From assembly GCA_015222405.1 (NCBI GenBank), contig JADFVG010000040.1, forward strand, positions 1-14,243: DNA of 14,243 bases, in the 5' to 3' direction. Positions 1 through 6,417 of this stretch are shown here, piece after piece. The position numbers were made by a program, and so were the translations under genes. Position 1 is the first letter of the stretch. Every line of letters starts with the position of its first letter. This DNA is from Chloroflexota bacterium (GTDB lineage Bacteria > Chloroflexota > Dehalococcoidia > E44-bin15). The notes under the pieces are model-generated. The model was not told where the DNA came from and made no database searches. It worked only from the letters and a program-made list of their open reading frames with translations.

Positions 1-1214
1 CCGCCGATATCGATAATGTCATCGCAGCGGCCGTAAAAGGCTACCTGGGGCAGATTTATGTTCAGCTCCTCATTGCGCAGCGCCGTTACCTCAAGCATAT
101 CGCCCATCCGGTAGCGGACAAATGGCCCCCCCAGGAGGCTGGTAAACACGATTTCATATCGCTGCCCCGCCTCGACCTCGTCAAGGAGCACGGTGCGCGG
201 TCGATAGCTCCGATCCCTCCTCGATCTCAGAAGCTCCTCCTCGGGAATAAATTCGTGGAAAGCTATAGTGGGGACAAAGACCATGTCCTTGTAGTCCCAT
301 GTCTGGAAGGCAGCCGCAAGCAGCTCCGCGGAACCGTAGGCCTCCAAGGGGTATCTGCCCCAATAATACTTTATCCTCTCTCTCAGGATGCTGGTATCCA
401 TGCCCGCGGAGAACACTCCCTTCAGGTTCCATATATCCCTGGGCAGTAGCGGCCGCCCTGCCAGCTTGCTTTTGATCAGCCCTTTCGCCAGGCGAGGCAA
501 AGCCCGGGGATGGGAAAGCATGGCGGAAAGCCTGCCCCCGCTCCCCTGGCTAAACTGCTCTCCTATTGCCACCAGGACGCTGGAAACGGCAAAAATATAA
601 TCGACCCCCTTAAGCAGGGCCAGAGAGAAGCCCTCCATTATCCTCTCCTGAAAGGGCAGCTCTTCCGCTTCACGCCACGGAGGCATCACATCTAACGAAA
701 GCTCACCTTCAATGCAATGCCCCAGCGCCCCGGAGGCAAAGGGTGGGGGAGCCATGCCGTAGAGCATCTTAGCATGATCCCGTATAACAATGTCGCCTCT
801 TCGTTTACAGGATGAAAAAATGCCCCAAGCAACAGTGTATGTTGCCACCTCTCGATAAAGCCTCTCGGTGACCGGGACCCATTTAGCAGAGTACTCCCCA
901 GACCTTCCCGAGGTCCGCTGCCACAATATGGGCTTCTCAGGCAGAACATCCTCCCTTTTCTCCAGCAAGTAGGTGGTATAATCTTTGTAGGTAGTCAAAG
1001 GAACCCGCTGGCGAAACTCCTCCACGCCAGAAGGCTTCATCCCCCACAGCAGCCTATATCCCAGCTCGCAATCCTTAAGCAGCCTCAACTGCTCTAAGAG
1101 CAGGTGCCTCTGGGTTTCCATGAACTCCTCAACGCTAAAATCGATGAAACCACAGTACTTCTGCCAGATCTCTTTCTTCTTGCCCTGGCGGAGGAGTTCC
1201 CCCAAAGTGCTCAT
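1..1214 (-). CDS. GH3-like adenylate-forming enzyme, C-terminus cut off by the window edge
   Basis: An open frame of 404 codons runs from ATG at 1214 off the left edge without a stop. It resembles the GH3 (auxin-responsive promoter) family of acyl-adenylate-forming enzymes, which activate a carboxylate with ATP and may pass it to an amine or thiol. Visible in order: a phosphate-binding-type loop TSGRSGE (residues about 101-107; the usual family form has T or S where R104 stands), an adenine-loop-like EAYGSAE (291-297), RYRMGD (368-373) whose Asp normally holds the ribose, and the hinge-like GRCDDIID just before the edge. A GGGAGG ribosome site lies about 9 nt before the ATG. GH3 proteins are usually about 500-600 residues, so roughly a quarter is missing. 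It follows the response regulator gene by 112 bp on the same strand and may share its promoter. Substrate unknown; a phenylacetate-CoA-ligase-like role is an alternative. Confidence 0.75.
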   Translation of the reverse strand, partial: MSTLGELLRQGKKKEIWQKYCGFIDFSVEEFMETQRHLLLEQLRLLKDCELGYRLLWGMKPSGVEEFRQRVPLTTYKDYTTYLLEKREDVLPEKPILWQRTSGRSGEYSAKWVPVTERLYREVATYTVAWGIFSSCKRRGDIVIRDHAKMLYGMAPPPFASGALGHCIEGELSLDVMPPWREAEELPFQERIMEGFSLALLKGVDYIFAVSSVLVAIGEQFSQGSGGRLSAMLSHPRALPRLAKGLIKSKLAGRPLLPRDIWNLKGVFSAGMDTSILRERIKYYWGRYPLEAYGSAELLAAAFQTWDYKDMVFVPTIAFHEFIPEEELLRSRRDRSYRPRTVLLDEVEAGQRYEIVFTSLLGGPFVRYRMGDMLEVTALRNEELNINLPQVAFYGRCDDIIDIG

Positions 1215-1326
1215 CTTGAGGCCTCCCTCGCCCTCAAAGCTTCCCCGTCGAACGAATAGGCTATCACAAAACTATCGATTCCGACAACCAGTGCCCACAT
1301 TGCCCTTCAACTCCCATTACTGTGGC

Positions 1327-1863
1327 TCAGCGCCTCGCCCTGATCACCACATGGAGGACCTCCCGGATATCTTCAGCCTTAAACGGCTTGCGAATGAGCA
1401 ACAAAGGTCCCTGGGCCATGGCCTCCATGGCTATGGGGTCATCGCCGTAACCGGTGACAATGGCCACCACTGCCTTCTTATCCTTTTCCTTTATCGCAGC
1501 CAGGGCCTCCACGCCATTAATGCCTGGTAACACCAGATCAAGGAAAATGAGGTCGTAATGCCGCTTCTCCACCTTCTCTAGGGCTGCTTCTCCACTTCCC
1601 ACAGCGACCACTTTATAACCCTGCGCCGAAATGACCTCCTCGAGTACCTCGCGCACTCTGGGGTCATCATCAACGACCAGAATATCACCGCGCGCTGCTA
1701 CCGCCTCTCGGGCAATCCAATCATCGAGTATCTCTTTTTTGAACCTCCAGTTCCCTCCCACCTTGGTAGCAGGGATCTTGCCCCTCTGGGCCAGCTTATA
1801 CACGGTCATGTAATTTAGTTTGAGGTATGTTGCTGCTTCCTTAGTCGTCATTAAAGTTTCCAC
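1327..1863 (-). CDS. Orphan response regulator: N-terminal excisionase-type HTH, C-terminal receiver domain
   Basis: Residues about 5-51 form an excisionase/MerR-like DNA-binding domain (MTTKEAATYLKLN, then VYKLAQRGKIPA, VGGNWRF, LDDWIA). Residues about 61-175 form a CheY-like receiver domain with its acidic pair D65/D66, phospho-acceptor D109 in FLDLVLPG, switch T137 in IVTGYG and K159 in RKPF, so phosphorylation looks possible. The usual aromatic of the receiver switch before KPF is replaced by aliphatic residues (PLLLIRKPF). The order is the reverse of the common receiver-then-effector layout. No histidine kinase is adjacent. Start choice: an AGGAG at 1872-1876 lies 8 nt before a GTG at 1863; ATG at 1869 is only 2 nt from it and a GTG at 1872 overlaps it, so 1863 is preferred, giving 178 residues. 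ATG at 1869 remains possible. Probable role: phosphorylation-controlled transcription factor; targets unknown, its own promoter being one candidate. Confidence 0.85.
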   Translation of the reverse strand: METLMTTKEAATYLKLNYMTVYKLAQRGKIPATKVGGNWRFKKEILDDWIAREAVAARGDILVVDDDPRVREVLEEVISAQGYKVVAVGSGEAALEKVEKRHYDLIFLDLVLPGINGVEALAAIKEKDKKAVVAIVTGYGDDPIAMEAMAQGPLLLIRKPFKAEDIREVLHVVIRARR

Positions 1864-1893
1864 AGGCATCACTCCTACAGATGTAACATTAAA

Positions 1894-1910
1894 TTTTGTG
1901 TTTTTTTGTG
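1894..1910. repeat. Two TTTTGTG copies exactly 10 bp apart
   Basis: TTTTGTG occurs at 1894-1900 and again at 1904-1910, one helical turn apart, just downstream of the predicted start of the response regulator transcript. It could be an operator bound by two monomers on one face of the DNA, which would suit an excisionase-type HTH, but it could also be mere T-rich leader sequence. Confidence 0.4.
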
Positions 1911-1921
1911 CAAGAGTTAAT

Positions 1922-1950
1922 ACTTTACCATAATTTCAGCTAATAGTCAA
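1922..1950 (-). promoter_or_regulatory. Predicted sigma70-type promoter for the response regulator gene
   Basis: Read on the minus strand, TTGACT (1945-1950) is followed after 17 nt by TAAAGT (1922-1927), which is preceded by TGG and so forms an extended -10. Transcription would begin near 1915, giving a leader of about 50 nt that contains the direct repeat at 1894-1910. Prediction from consensus only. Confidence 0.55.
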
Positions 1951-2050
1951 GAGCAATGATGCCCCGTCGGCCTATCCTAATCAGCTAAAAAATTTTATAC
2001 CATCAGCCCCCTCCAACAGAGAAGAAGCTCACAGGATGTGGATTTTCCCC

Positions 2051-2080
2051 TTGACATCCCTCATACTGCCATGATAAATT
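2051..2080 (+). promoter_or_regulatory. Predicted sigma70-type promoter for etfBA
   Basis: A perfect TTGACA (2051-2056) is followed after 18 nt by TAAATT (2075-2080), which is preceded by TGA and so forms an extended -10. GATAAA at 2073-2078 with a 16-nt spacer is an alternative -10. Transcription would begin near 2087, about 65 nt before etfB. The rest of the divergent region, from 1877 to 2151, is AT-rich and holds no open frame that I can support. Confidence 0.6.
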
Positions 2081-2151
2081 TAACGCCAGACTTGCCTAAA
2101 GAGGGCTCAGAACTAAAAAATAATTCCCGAGTTTAAGAAAGGGGGATAGCG

Positions 2152-2955
2152 ATGCCCAATATGATCGTTTGTGTAAAGCAGATAGCAGACCCAGAGGCAC
2201 CGCCAGGCAGTTTCAGGGTAGATGAGGCGGCAAAAAAGGTGCTCCCCGCCTCTGGGGTATCGCAGGTGGTCAGCCCCTTTGACGAACAGGCGGTGGAGGC
2301 AGCACTAAGGATCAAAGACGCTCACGGGGGCAAGATCACGGTTATCAGCCTGGGCAAGGACTTTGTGGGGGATGTAATCAAGAAGCCGTTGGCCATGGGC
2401 GCTGATGAGATGGTCTTGCTTGAGGATGCCGCCTTCGAAGGCGCTGATAGTCGCTCCACAGCCTATGCACTGGCAATGGCGATCAAGAAGGTAGGGGAAT
2501 ACGAGGTCATCTTCTGCGGCCGGCAAGCTGCCGACTGGGATGCTGGTCAGGTGGGCTCGGGCATCGCCGAGTTCTTAGGCATTCCCAGTGTAACTGTGGC
2601 CAAGAATGTGGAGCTGGTCGATGGCAAAGTGAGGGTGGAGAGAGTGGTCACCGATGGCTATGAGGTAGTCGATGTTTCTCCCCCGGTGCTGATCACGGTA
2701 AGCAACGAGTTGGGCGAGCCTCGGTATCCAAAGCTCAAAGGGATCATGTCAGCAAAAACGAAGCCAGTTGCTACATGGACCGCTCAGGACATCAGCGCCG
2801 ATGCTTCGCAGCTAGGTGCCGCTGGAGCACGAGCCAAGCTACTCAAGCTCTTCGTTCCGGTCAAGGAGGCGAAGTGTGAGATCATTGAGGGTGAAAACCC
2901 TGAGGATGCAGGGGCGAATCTGGCGCTAAAACTCAGAGAGATCAAGTTAATATAA
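2152..2955 (+). CDS. etfB: Electron transfer flavoprotein, beta subunit
   Basis: EtfB binds AMP (or, in bifurcating types, FAD/NADH) and pairs with EtfA to carry electrons between cytoplasmic dehydrogenases and a quinone or ferredoxin acceptor. The 267 residues match the usual family length. Recognisable parts: the N-terminal IVCVKQIADPE, SPFDEQAVEAAL (41-52), CGRQAADWDAGQVG (122-135) and the family signature region GEPRYPKLKGIMSAK (188-202). The GRQA..D...GQVG form is closer, by eye, to bacterial and archaeal bifurcating-like ETFs than to the mitochondrial form, but that is only an impression. An AAAGGGGG ribosome site lies 6 nt before the ATG. It is followed 35 bp later by etfA. No acyl-CoA dehydrogenase, ferredoxin or quinone-oxidoreductase gene is visible nearby, so the electron partners cannot be inferred from context. 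Confidence 0.95.
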   Translation: MPNMIVCVKQIADPEAPPGSFRVDEAAKKVLPASGVSQVVSPFDEQAVEAALRIKDAHGGKITVISLGKDFVGDVIKKPLAMGADEMVLLEDAAFEGADSRSTAYALAMAIKKVGEYEVIFCGRQAADWDAGQVGSGIAEFLGIPSVTVAKNVELVDGKVRVERVVTDGYEVVDVSPPVLITVSNELGEPRYPKLKGIMSAKTKPVATWTAQDISADASQLGAAGARAKLLKLFVPVKEAKCEIIEGENPEDAGANLALKLREIKLI

Positions 2956-2975
2956 TCTGGTTATCAAGTGCTTCT

Positions 2976-2983
2976 AAGGAGGT
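2976..2983 (+). promoter_or_regulatory. Strong ribosome binding site of etfA
   Basis: AAGGAGGT, close to a full anti-Shine-Dalgarno match, stands 7 nt before the ATG at 2991. It fixes the etfA start and suggests strong independent initiation rather than reliance on coupling to etfB. Confidence 0.8.
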
Positions 2984-2990
2984 AAGATAA

Positions 2991-3989
2991 ATGGCAGAGA
3001 ATAAAGGGGTAATGGTTTGTGGCGAGATTATCGAGGGCAAGCTGGCTCCCATCACCTTAGAGATGCTCGGCGGGACAAGGGCACTAGCCGATACTTTGGG
3101 TGAAGAGGTCAGCCTGGTATTAATGGGCAGCGGCATTGGCAACCTAGCCAGTGAGGCTATCGCCTTTGGTGCCGACAAGGTCTATGTTGTTGACGATCCC
3201 CTTCTTGCCGACTATCAGACCGATAGCTACCTACCGGTAATGGAAAAGGTGGTAAGGCAGGCTGCGCCAAACATCCTGCTTTTGGGGCAGACTGCAATAG
3301 GGCGTGACCTGGCTCCGAAGCTGGCTTTCAGGTTGGACACCGCGGTCGCCATGGACTGTATTGAGCTGAGCATTGACCCCGAATCAAAGCTTATGCTTGG
3401 CACCCGCCCCGTTTATGGAGGAAATGCGAGAGGAGTTTATGCCTGTGAAACCCGTCCTCAGATGGCTACCGTGAGGGCCAAGGCGATGGAGCCCAGGGAA
3501 AGGGACGATTCCGGGAAGGGGGAGGTAATAAGCATCGAGTCAGGTCTGGACCCGTCCATGATCAGAACCAAGATCGTGGATAAGGTGAAGGAGGAGATTG
3601 TAGGGATCAAACTGGAGGATGCCGAGGTTGTGATCTGCGGCGGACGAGGTATAGGCAGCCCTGAGGCGTTCAAAGACCTTGAGGCGCTGGCCAAGCTCCT
3701 CGGCGGGGCAGTGGGGGCTACCAGACCTCCCTGCGATGATGGATGGGTGCCTTCTAGCCTTCAGATTGGGCTCACAGGCAAGATTATCAGCCCCACCCTC
3801 TACATTGGCGTGGCCTTATCTGGCTCCAGCCAGCATCTGGCGGGATGCACCGGGGCGAAGAACATCATTGCCATAAACAAGGACGCCGAAGCTAACATAT
3901 TCAGGGAGGCTCAGTTCGGGGTGGTAGGCGACTACAAGAAGGTGCTCCCCGCCTTCGCTGAGAAGCTTAAGGAGCTTCTCTCAGGCTAA
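2991..3989 (+). CDS. etfA: Electron transfer flavoprotein, alpha subunit
   Basis: EtfA carries the electron-transferring FAD of the heterodimer. The N-terminal half (to about 205) is the ETF alpha/beta domain; from residue about 212 (VVICGGRGIGSPEAF) comes the C-terminal FAD-binding domain. FAD-site features kept: R245 in GATRPP, QIGLTGK (258-264) with T262, the SGSSQHLAGC loop (277-286) with H282, and FGVVGD (309-314). The loop reads SGSSQHLAGC where the common form is SGAIQHLAGM, a small departure. At 332 residues it is of normal length, with no added N-terminal ferredoxin-like domain. It lies 35 bp after etfB and is closed by a terminator 27 bp after the stop codon, so etfBA forms a two-gene unit. 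Confidence 0.95.
   Translation: MAENKGVMVCGEIIEGKLAPITLEMLGGTRALADTLGEEVSLVLMGSGIGNLASEAIAFGADKVYVVDDPLLADYQTDSYLPVMEKVVRQAAPNILLLGQTAIGRDLAPKLAFRLDTAVAMDCIELSIDPESKLMLGTRPVYGGNARGVYACETRPQMATVRAKAMEPRERDDSGKGEVISIESGLDPSMIRTKIVDKVKEEIVGIKLEDAEVVICGGRGIGSPEAFKDLEALAKLLGGAVGATRPPCDDGWVPSSLQIGLTGKIISPTLYIGVALSGSSQHLAGCTGAKNIIAINKDAEANIFREAQFGVVGDYKKVLPAFAEKLKELLSG
3960..3980. repeat. Perfect 8-bp inverted repeat at the end of etfA
   Basis: GAGAAGCT (3960-3967) and AGCTTCTC (3973-3980) can pair around a 5-nt loop inside the last codons of etfA (EKLKELL). It sits about 37 nt ahead of the terminator hairpin. It may protect the 3' end of the message or may simply follow from the Lys/Leu/Glu codons. 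Confidence 0.4.
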
Positions 3990-4016
3990 GCCAAAAAGAT
4001 CGGCTCATATTATAAG

Positions 4017-4055
4017 AAAGTCACCGCCTAGCAAAAGGCCGGACGGTGACTTTTT
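4017..4055 (+). terminator. Rho-independent terminator after etfA, possibly bidirectional
   Basis: AAAGTCACCG (4017-4026) pairs with CGGTGACTTT (4044-4053) around a 17-nt loop, and a run of five T (4051-4055) closes it. On the opposite strand the same stem is followed by CTT, a weaker T-tract, so it may also stop the convergent EF-G-like transcript, whose gene ends at 4078. Confidence 0.85.
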
Positions 4056-4077
4056 ATCCCCAGAGGATGAGAGCTTG

Positions 4078-6141
4078 TTAGCCCTGTTTCTCCCTCTCAG
4101 CAATGATCTTTTGAACAACGTGAGCCGGCACCTCTTCATAGTGGCTGAACTCCATCTGGTAGCTTCCCCTGCCCTGGGTCATTGACCTCAGGTCTATGGC
4201 ATAGCGAAGCACCTCCGCCATTGGCGCCTGGGCCTCGATAATGTTCAAGCCATCTTCAGGGTTCATGCCCAATACCTTGGCTCGCTTGCTATTGAGGTCG
4301 CCGATGATATCCCCGATATAGCTCTCGGGAACGGTGATCCTCAGGTTCATTATCGGCTCTATGAGCACCGGCTGCGCCTGGGAGAGCCCCTTCCTCAGGG
4401 CATGGGCACCGGCGATCTTGAACGATATGTCCGAAGAATCCACACTGTGATAGCTGCCATCATAGAGGGTTACTTTGATGTCGGTAACGGGATACTTGGC
4501 CAATACCCCCTCGTTTATGGCCTCTGCAACCCCCTTTTCCACAGCCGGGATGTAGTTCTTGGGCACCACTCCCCCCACAACCCGCCGGCCAAACTTGTAC
4601 CCTTCACCCCTGGCTAATGGCTCCAGCTCGAGGAAGACATGCCCGTACTGACCATGACCCCCTGTCTGCTTCTTATGCTTATACTCAGCCTTGGTGGCCA
4701 AAGTGATGGTCTCCTTGTAGGGCACCTTGGGGATTTCCATCCCGACATCGACGCCAAATTTGCGCAGCATCTTGTCCGCAGCCACCTCAAGCTGGGCTTC
4801 ACCGACACCAGAAAGGATGGTCTCCAGGGTATCGGGGTCGCGGCGCACCTGAAGGGAGTGGTCTTCTTCAGTTAGCCTTGCCAGCGCCGTTCCCATTTTA
4901 TCCAAGTCTGCCTTCGTCTTGGGGTGAACGGCAACGCTAAAGACAGACGGCGCAAGCTCCACAAAGGGCAAGGTCAAAGGATGGTCTCGGTCGCAAAGGG
5001 TATCTCCGGTGCCAGTATCCGCCAGCTTGGCAACAGCCCCTATATCCCCAGCGATCAGGTGCGGCACAGGCTCCTGAGCCTTGCCCCTGAGCATATAGAG
5101 CTGCCCAATTCTTTCCGCCTTGCTTTTGGTGCTGTTCCACACCGTGGAATCGCTGTGGATAGTGCCGCCATAAACGCGAAAATAGGTAAGCTTGCCCACA
5201 TAGGGGTCAGCGCTGGTTTTGAACACCTGGGCCGCCAGGGGGGCGGTGGGGTCGAGGGCGATAGTTTCCTCCTCCTTGGTTCCATGGTTTATCGCCCGGA
5301 CCTGGTCCCGGTCTTTAGGGGAGGGCAGGTAGTAGCAAAGGGCATCAAGCATCATTTTGACGCCCATGTTCTTTAGCGCGGAGCCGACTAAGATGGGCAC
5401 AACCTGTCCCCCAAGGGTCGCTGCTCGCAACCCCGTCAGGACCTCCTCCTCGGTGAGCTCCTCCCCTTCCAGATATTTGGCGATTAGGTTATCGTCAGTC
5501 TCAGCTACCGCCTCCACCAGCTTCTCCCGAAATGCTTCCACCTGACTGGCCATAGAATCGGGGACCTCCCCCTCCTGCCACTGAGAACCGCTATAGGCCT
5601 TCATTTTAGCCACATCGACCACACCCTGAAAATCCTCCTCAGAGCCGATGGGGAGCTGTATCGGGAGACACCTCCTGCCGAAGCAAGACTGAAGCTGCTC
5701 CACCACCTTAAAGAAATCCGCATTCTCTCGATCGATCTTGTTGACGAAGATGAGGCGGGGGATTTTGTGCTCCTCGGCATAGCCCCACACCAGCTCAGTG
5801 CCCACCTCCACGCCAGAAGCAGCACAAACAACGATAATAGCTCCATCGGCGATACGCACCGCAGATTTGACCTCGGTGACAAAGTCAGCATAGCCCGGGG
5901 TGTCAATGACGTTCACTTTGAACCCCCGCCACTCGCAGGGAAGTAGGGAGAGGTAGATGCTAATCTTGCGCTTCACCTCCTCTGGCTCATAGTCCGCAGT
6001 GGTGTTGCCCTGATCCACCTTGCCCAGACGGGTGATCGCCCCTGAGTTGAAGAGCATAGCCTCTGAGAGCGAGGTCTTCCCCGCACCGCTATGGGAAAGC
6101 AGAACAACATTGCGCATCTGCTCCATAGCATAATGCTGCAT
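4078..6141 (-). CDS. Elongation factor G-like GTPase (EF-G paralogue, FusA2 type)
   Basis: A 687-residue translational GTPase with the five EF-G domains. The G domain has a P-loop SHSGAGKTS (16-24) in place of the GHxDAGKTT of housekeeping EF-G, DTPGYADF (80-87), NKID (134-137) and a VGSAL G5 loop. Switch I reads KRKISIYLS where EF-G has RGITI, so the usual switch Thr is not conserved. Domain II (VFKTSADPYVGKLTYFRVYGG), domain III (LEEDHSL-like TEEDHSLQ), domain IV (QTGGHGQYGHV) and domain V (TQGRGSY) are all present. These changes mark the EF-G-like paralogue class; its role is not settled and it is unlikely to be the main translocase. Start: ATG at 6141 has AAAGGGGG (6150-6157) 8 nt upstream; a TTG at 6144 and ATG at 6126 are alternatives. 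It is the last gene of a unit with the ArsA and 79-residue genes, 18 nt after the latter. Confidence 0.92.
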   Translation of the reverse strand: MQHYAMEQMRNVVLLSHSGAGKTSLSEAMLFNSGAITRLGKVDQGNTTADYEPEEVKRKISIYLSLLPCEWRGFKVNVIDTPGYADFVTEVKSAVRIADGAIIVVCAASGVEVGTELVWGYAEEHKIPRLIFVNKIDRENADFFKVVEQLQSCFGRRCLPIQLPIGSEEDFQGVVDVAKMKAYSGSQWQEGEVPDSMASQVEAFREKLVEAVAETDDNLIAKYLEGEELTEEEVLTGLRAATLGGQVVPILVGSALKNMGVKMMLDALCYYLPSPKDRDQVRAINHGTKEEETIALDPTAPLAAQVFKTSADPYVGKLTYFRVYGGTIHSDSTVWNSTKSKAERIGQLYMLRGKAQEPVPHLIAGDIGAVAKLADTGTGDTLCDRDHPLTLPFVELAPSVFSVAVHPKTKADLDKMGTALARLTEEDHSLQVRRDPDTLETILSGVGEAQLEVAADKMLRKFGVDVGMEIPKVPYKETITLATKAEYKHKKQTGGHGQYGHVFLELEPLARGEGYKFGRRVVGGVVPKNYIPAVEKGVAEAINEGVLAKYPVTDIKVTLYDGSYHSVDSSDISFKIAGAHALRKGLSQAQPVLIEPIMNLRITVPESYIGDIIGDLNSKRAKVLGMNPEDGLNIIEAQAPMAEVLRYAIDLRSMTQGRGSYQMEFSHYEEVPAHVVQKIIAEREKQG

Positions 6142-6159
6142 CAAACCATCCCCCTTTCT

Positions 6160-6399
6160 TCACTCGATCTCAATCTTGGTTCTGCCCTTTTTCTTGCCTT
6201 TTCCCTCGCCTTTTTCCCTCGCCTCCACGTGCTCGATAGCTCGATCGATAAGGCTCCTGAGGGCAAGCAGCATCTCCTTTCGCGCTTTATAGACGTGGCC
6301 CCTAGCTTCCTCTGGCAGCAAGCCAAGCCGATGGGGTCTGAAGCGGATTACATACTCCTCTCCCGGCTCATGCTCGACTTCGAGGATCTTCTCGCCCAT
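6160..6399 (-). CDS. Small charged protein of unknown function between ArsA and EF-G-like genes
   Basis: A 79-residue protein that I do not recognise. The N-terminal third (ILEVEHEPGEEYVIRFRPHR) looks beta-stranded, the middle (ARGHVYKARKEMLLALRSLIDRAIEHVEA, given here in outline) looks like one long amphipathic helix, and the tail is strongly basic (KGEGKGKKKGR) before a final TKIEIE. No Cys, signal peptide or membrane segment is seen. ATG at 6399 has GGGGGTGA about 5 nt upstream; an in-frame TTG at 6417 directly after the ArsA stop is a weaker choice. The gene sits 18 nt after ArsA and 18 nt before the EF-G-like gene, so all three are probably co-transcribed. The basic tail could bind nucleic acid or a partner protein, but this is a guess. 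Confidence 0.75.
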   Translation of the reverse strand: MGEKILEVEHEPGEEYVIRFRPHRLGLLPEEARGHVYKARKEMLLALRSLIDRAIEHVEAREKGEGKGKKKGRTKIEIE

Positions 6400-6417
6400 G
6401 TCCTCACCCCCTCTCAA

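Noticed and set aside
692..949. An 85-codon minus-strand frame in the GH3-like region
   Set aside because: It is a different frame of the same strand; the longer frame from 1214 is open to the edge and carries the GH3 motifs.
1215..1326. Possible small gene or RNA between the GH3-like and regulator genes
   Set aside because: No open frame with a ribosome site, no stable hairpin with T-run and no recognisable promoter in this 112-bp gap.
1120..1530. A 136-codon plus-strand frame spanning the start of the GH3-like gene and the end of the regulator gene
   Set aside because: It covers parts of two genes with clear family motifs on the other strand and has no ribosome site or known domain.
1936..1988. 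TCAGCTAA repeated at 1936-1943 and 1981-1988 in the divergent promoter region
   Set aside because: An 8-bp repeat in about 280 bp is expected by chance with fair probability; no helical phasing (45 bp apart) and no symmetry.
4924..5376. A 150-codon plus-strand frame inside the EF-G-like gene
   Set aside because: Lies wholly within a conserved five-domain GTPase on the opposite strand; no motif seen.
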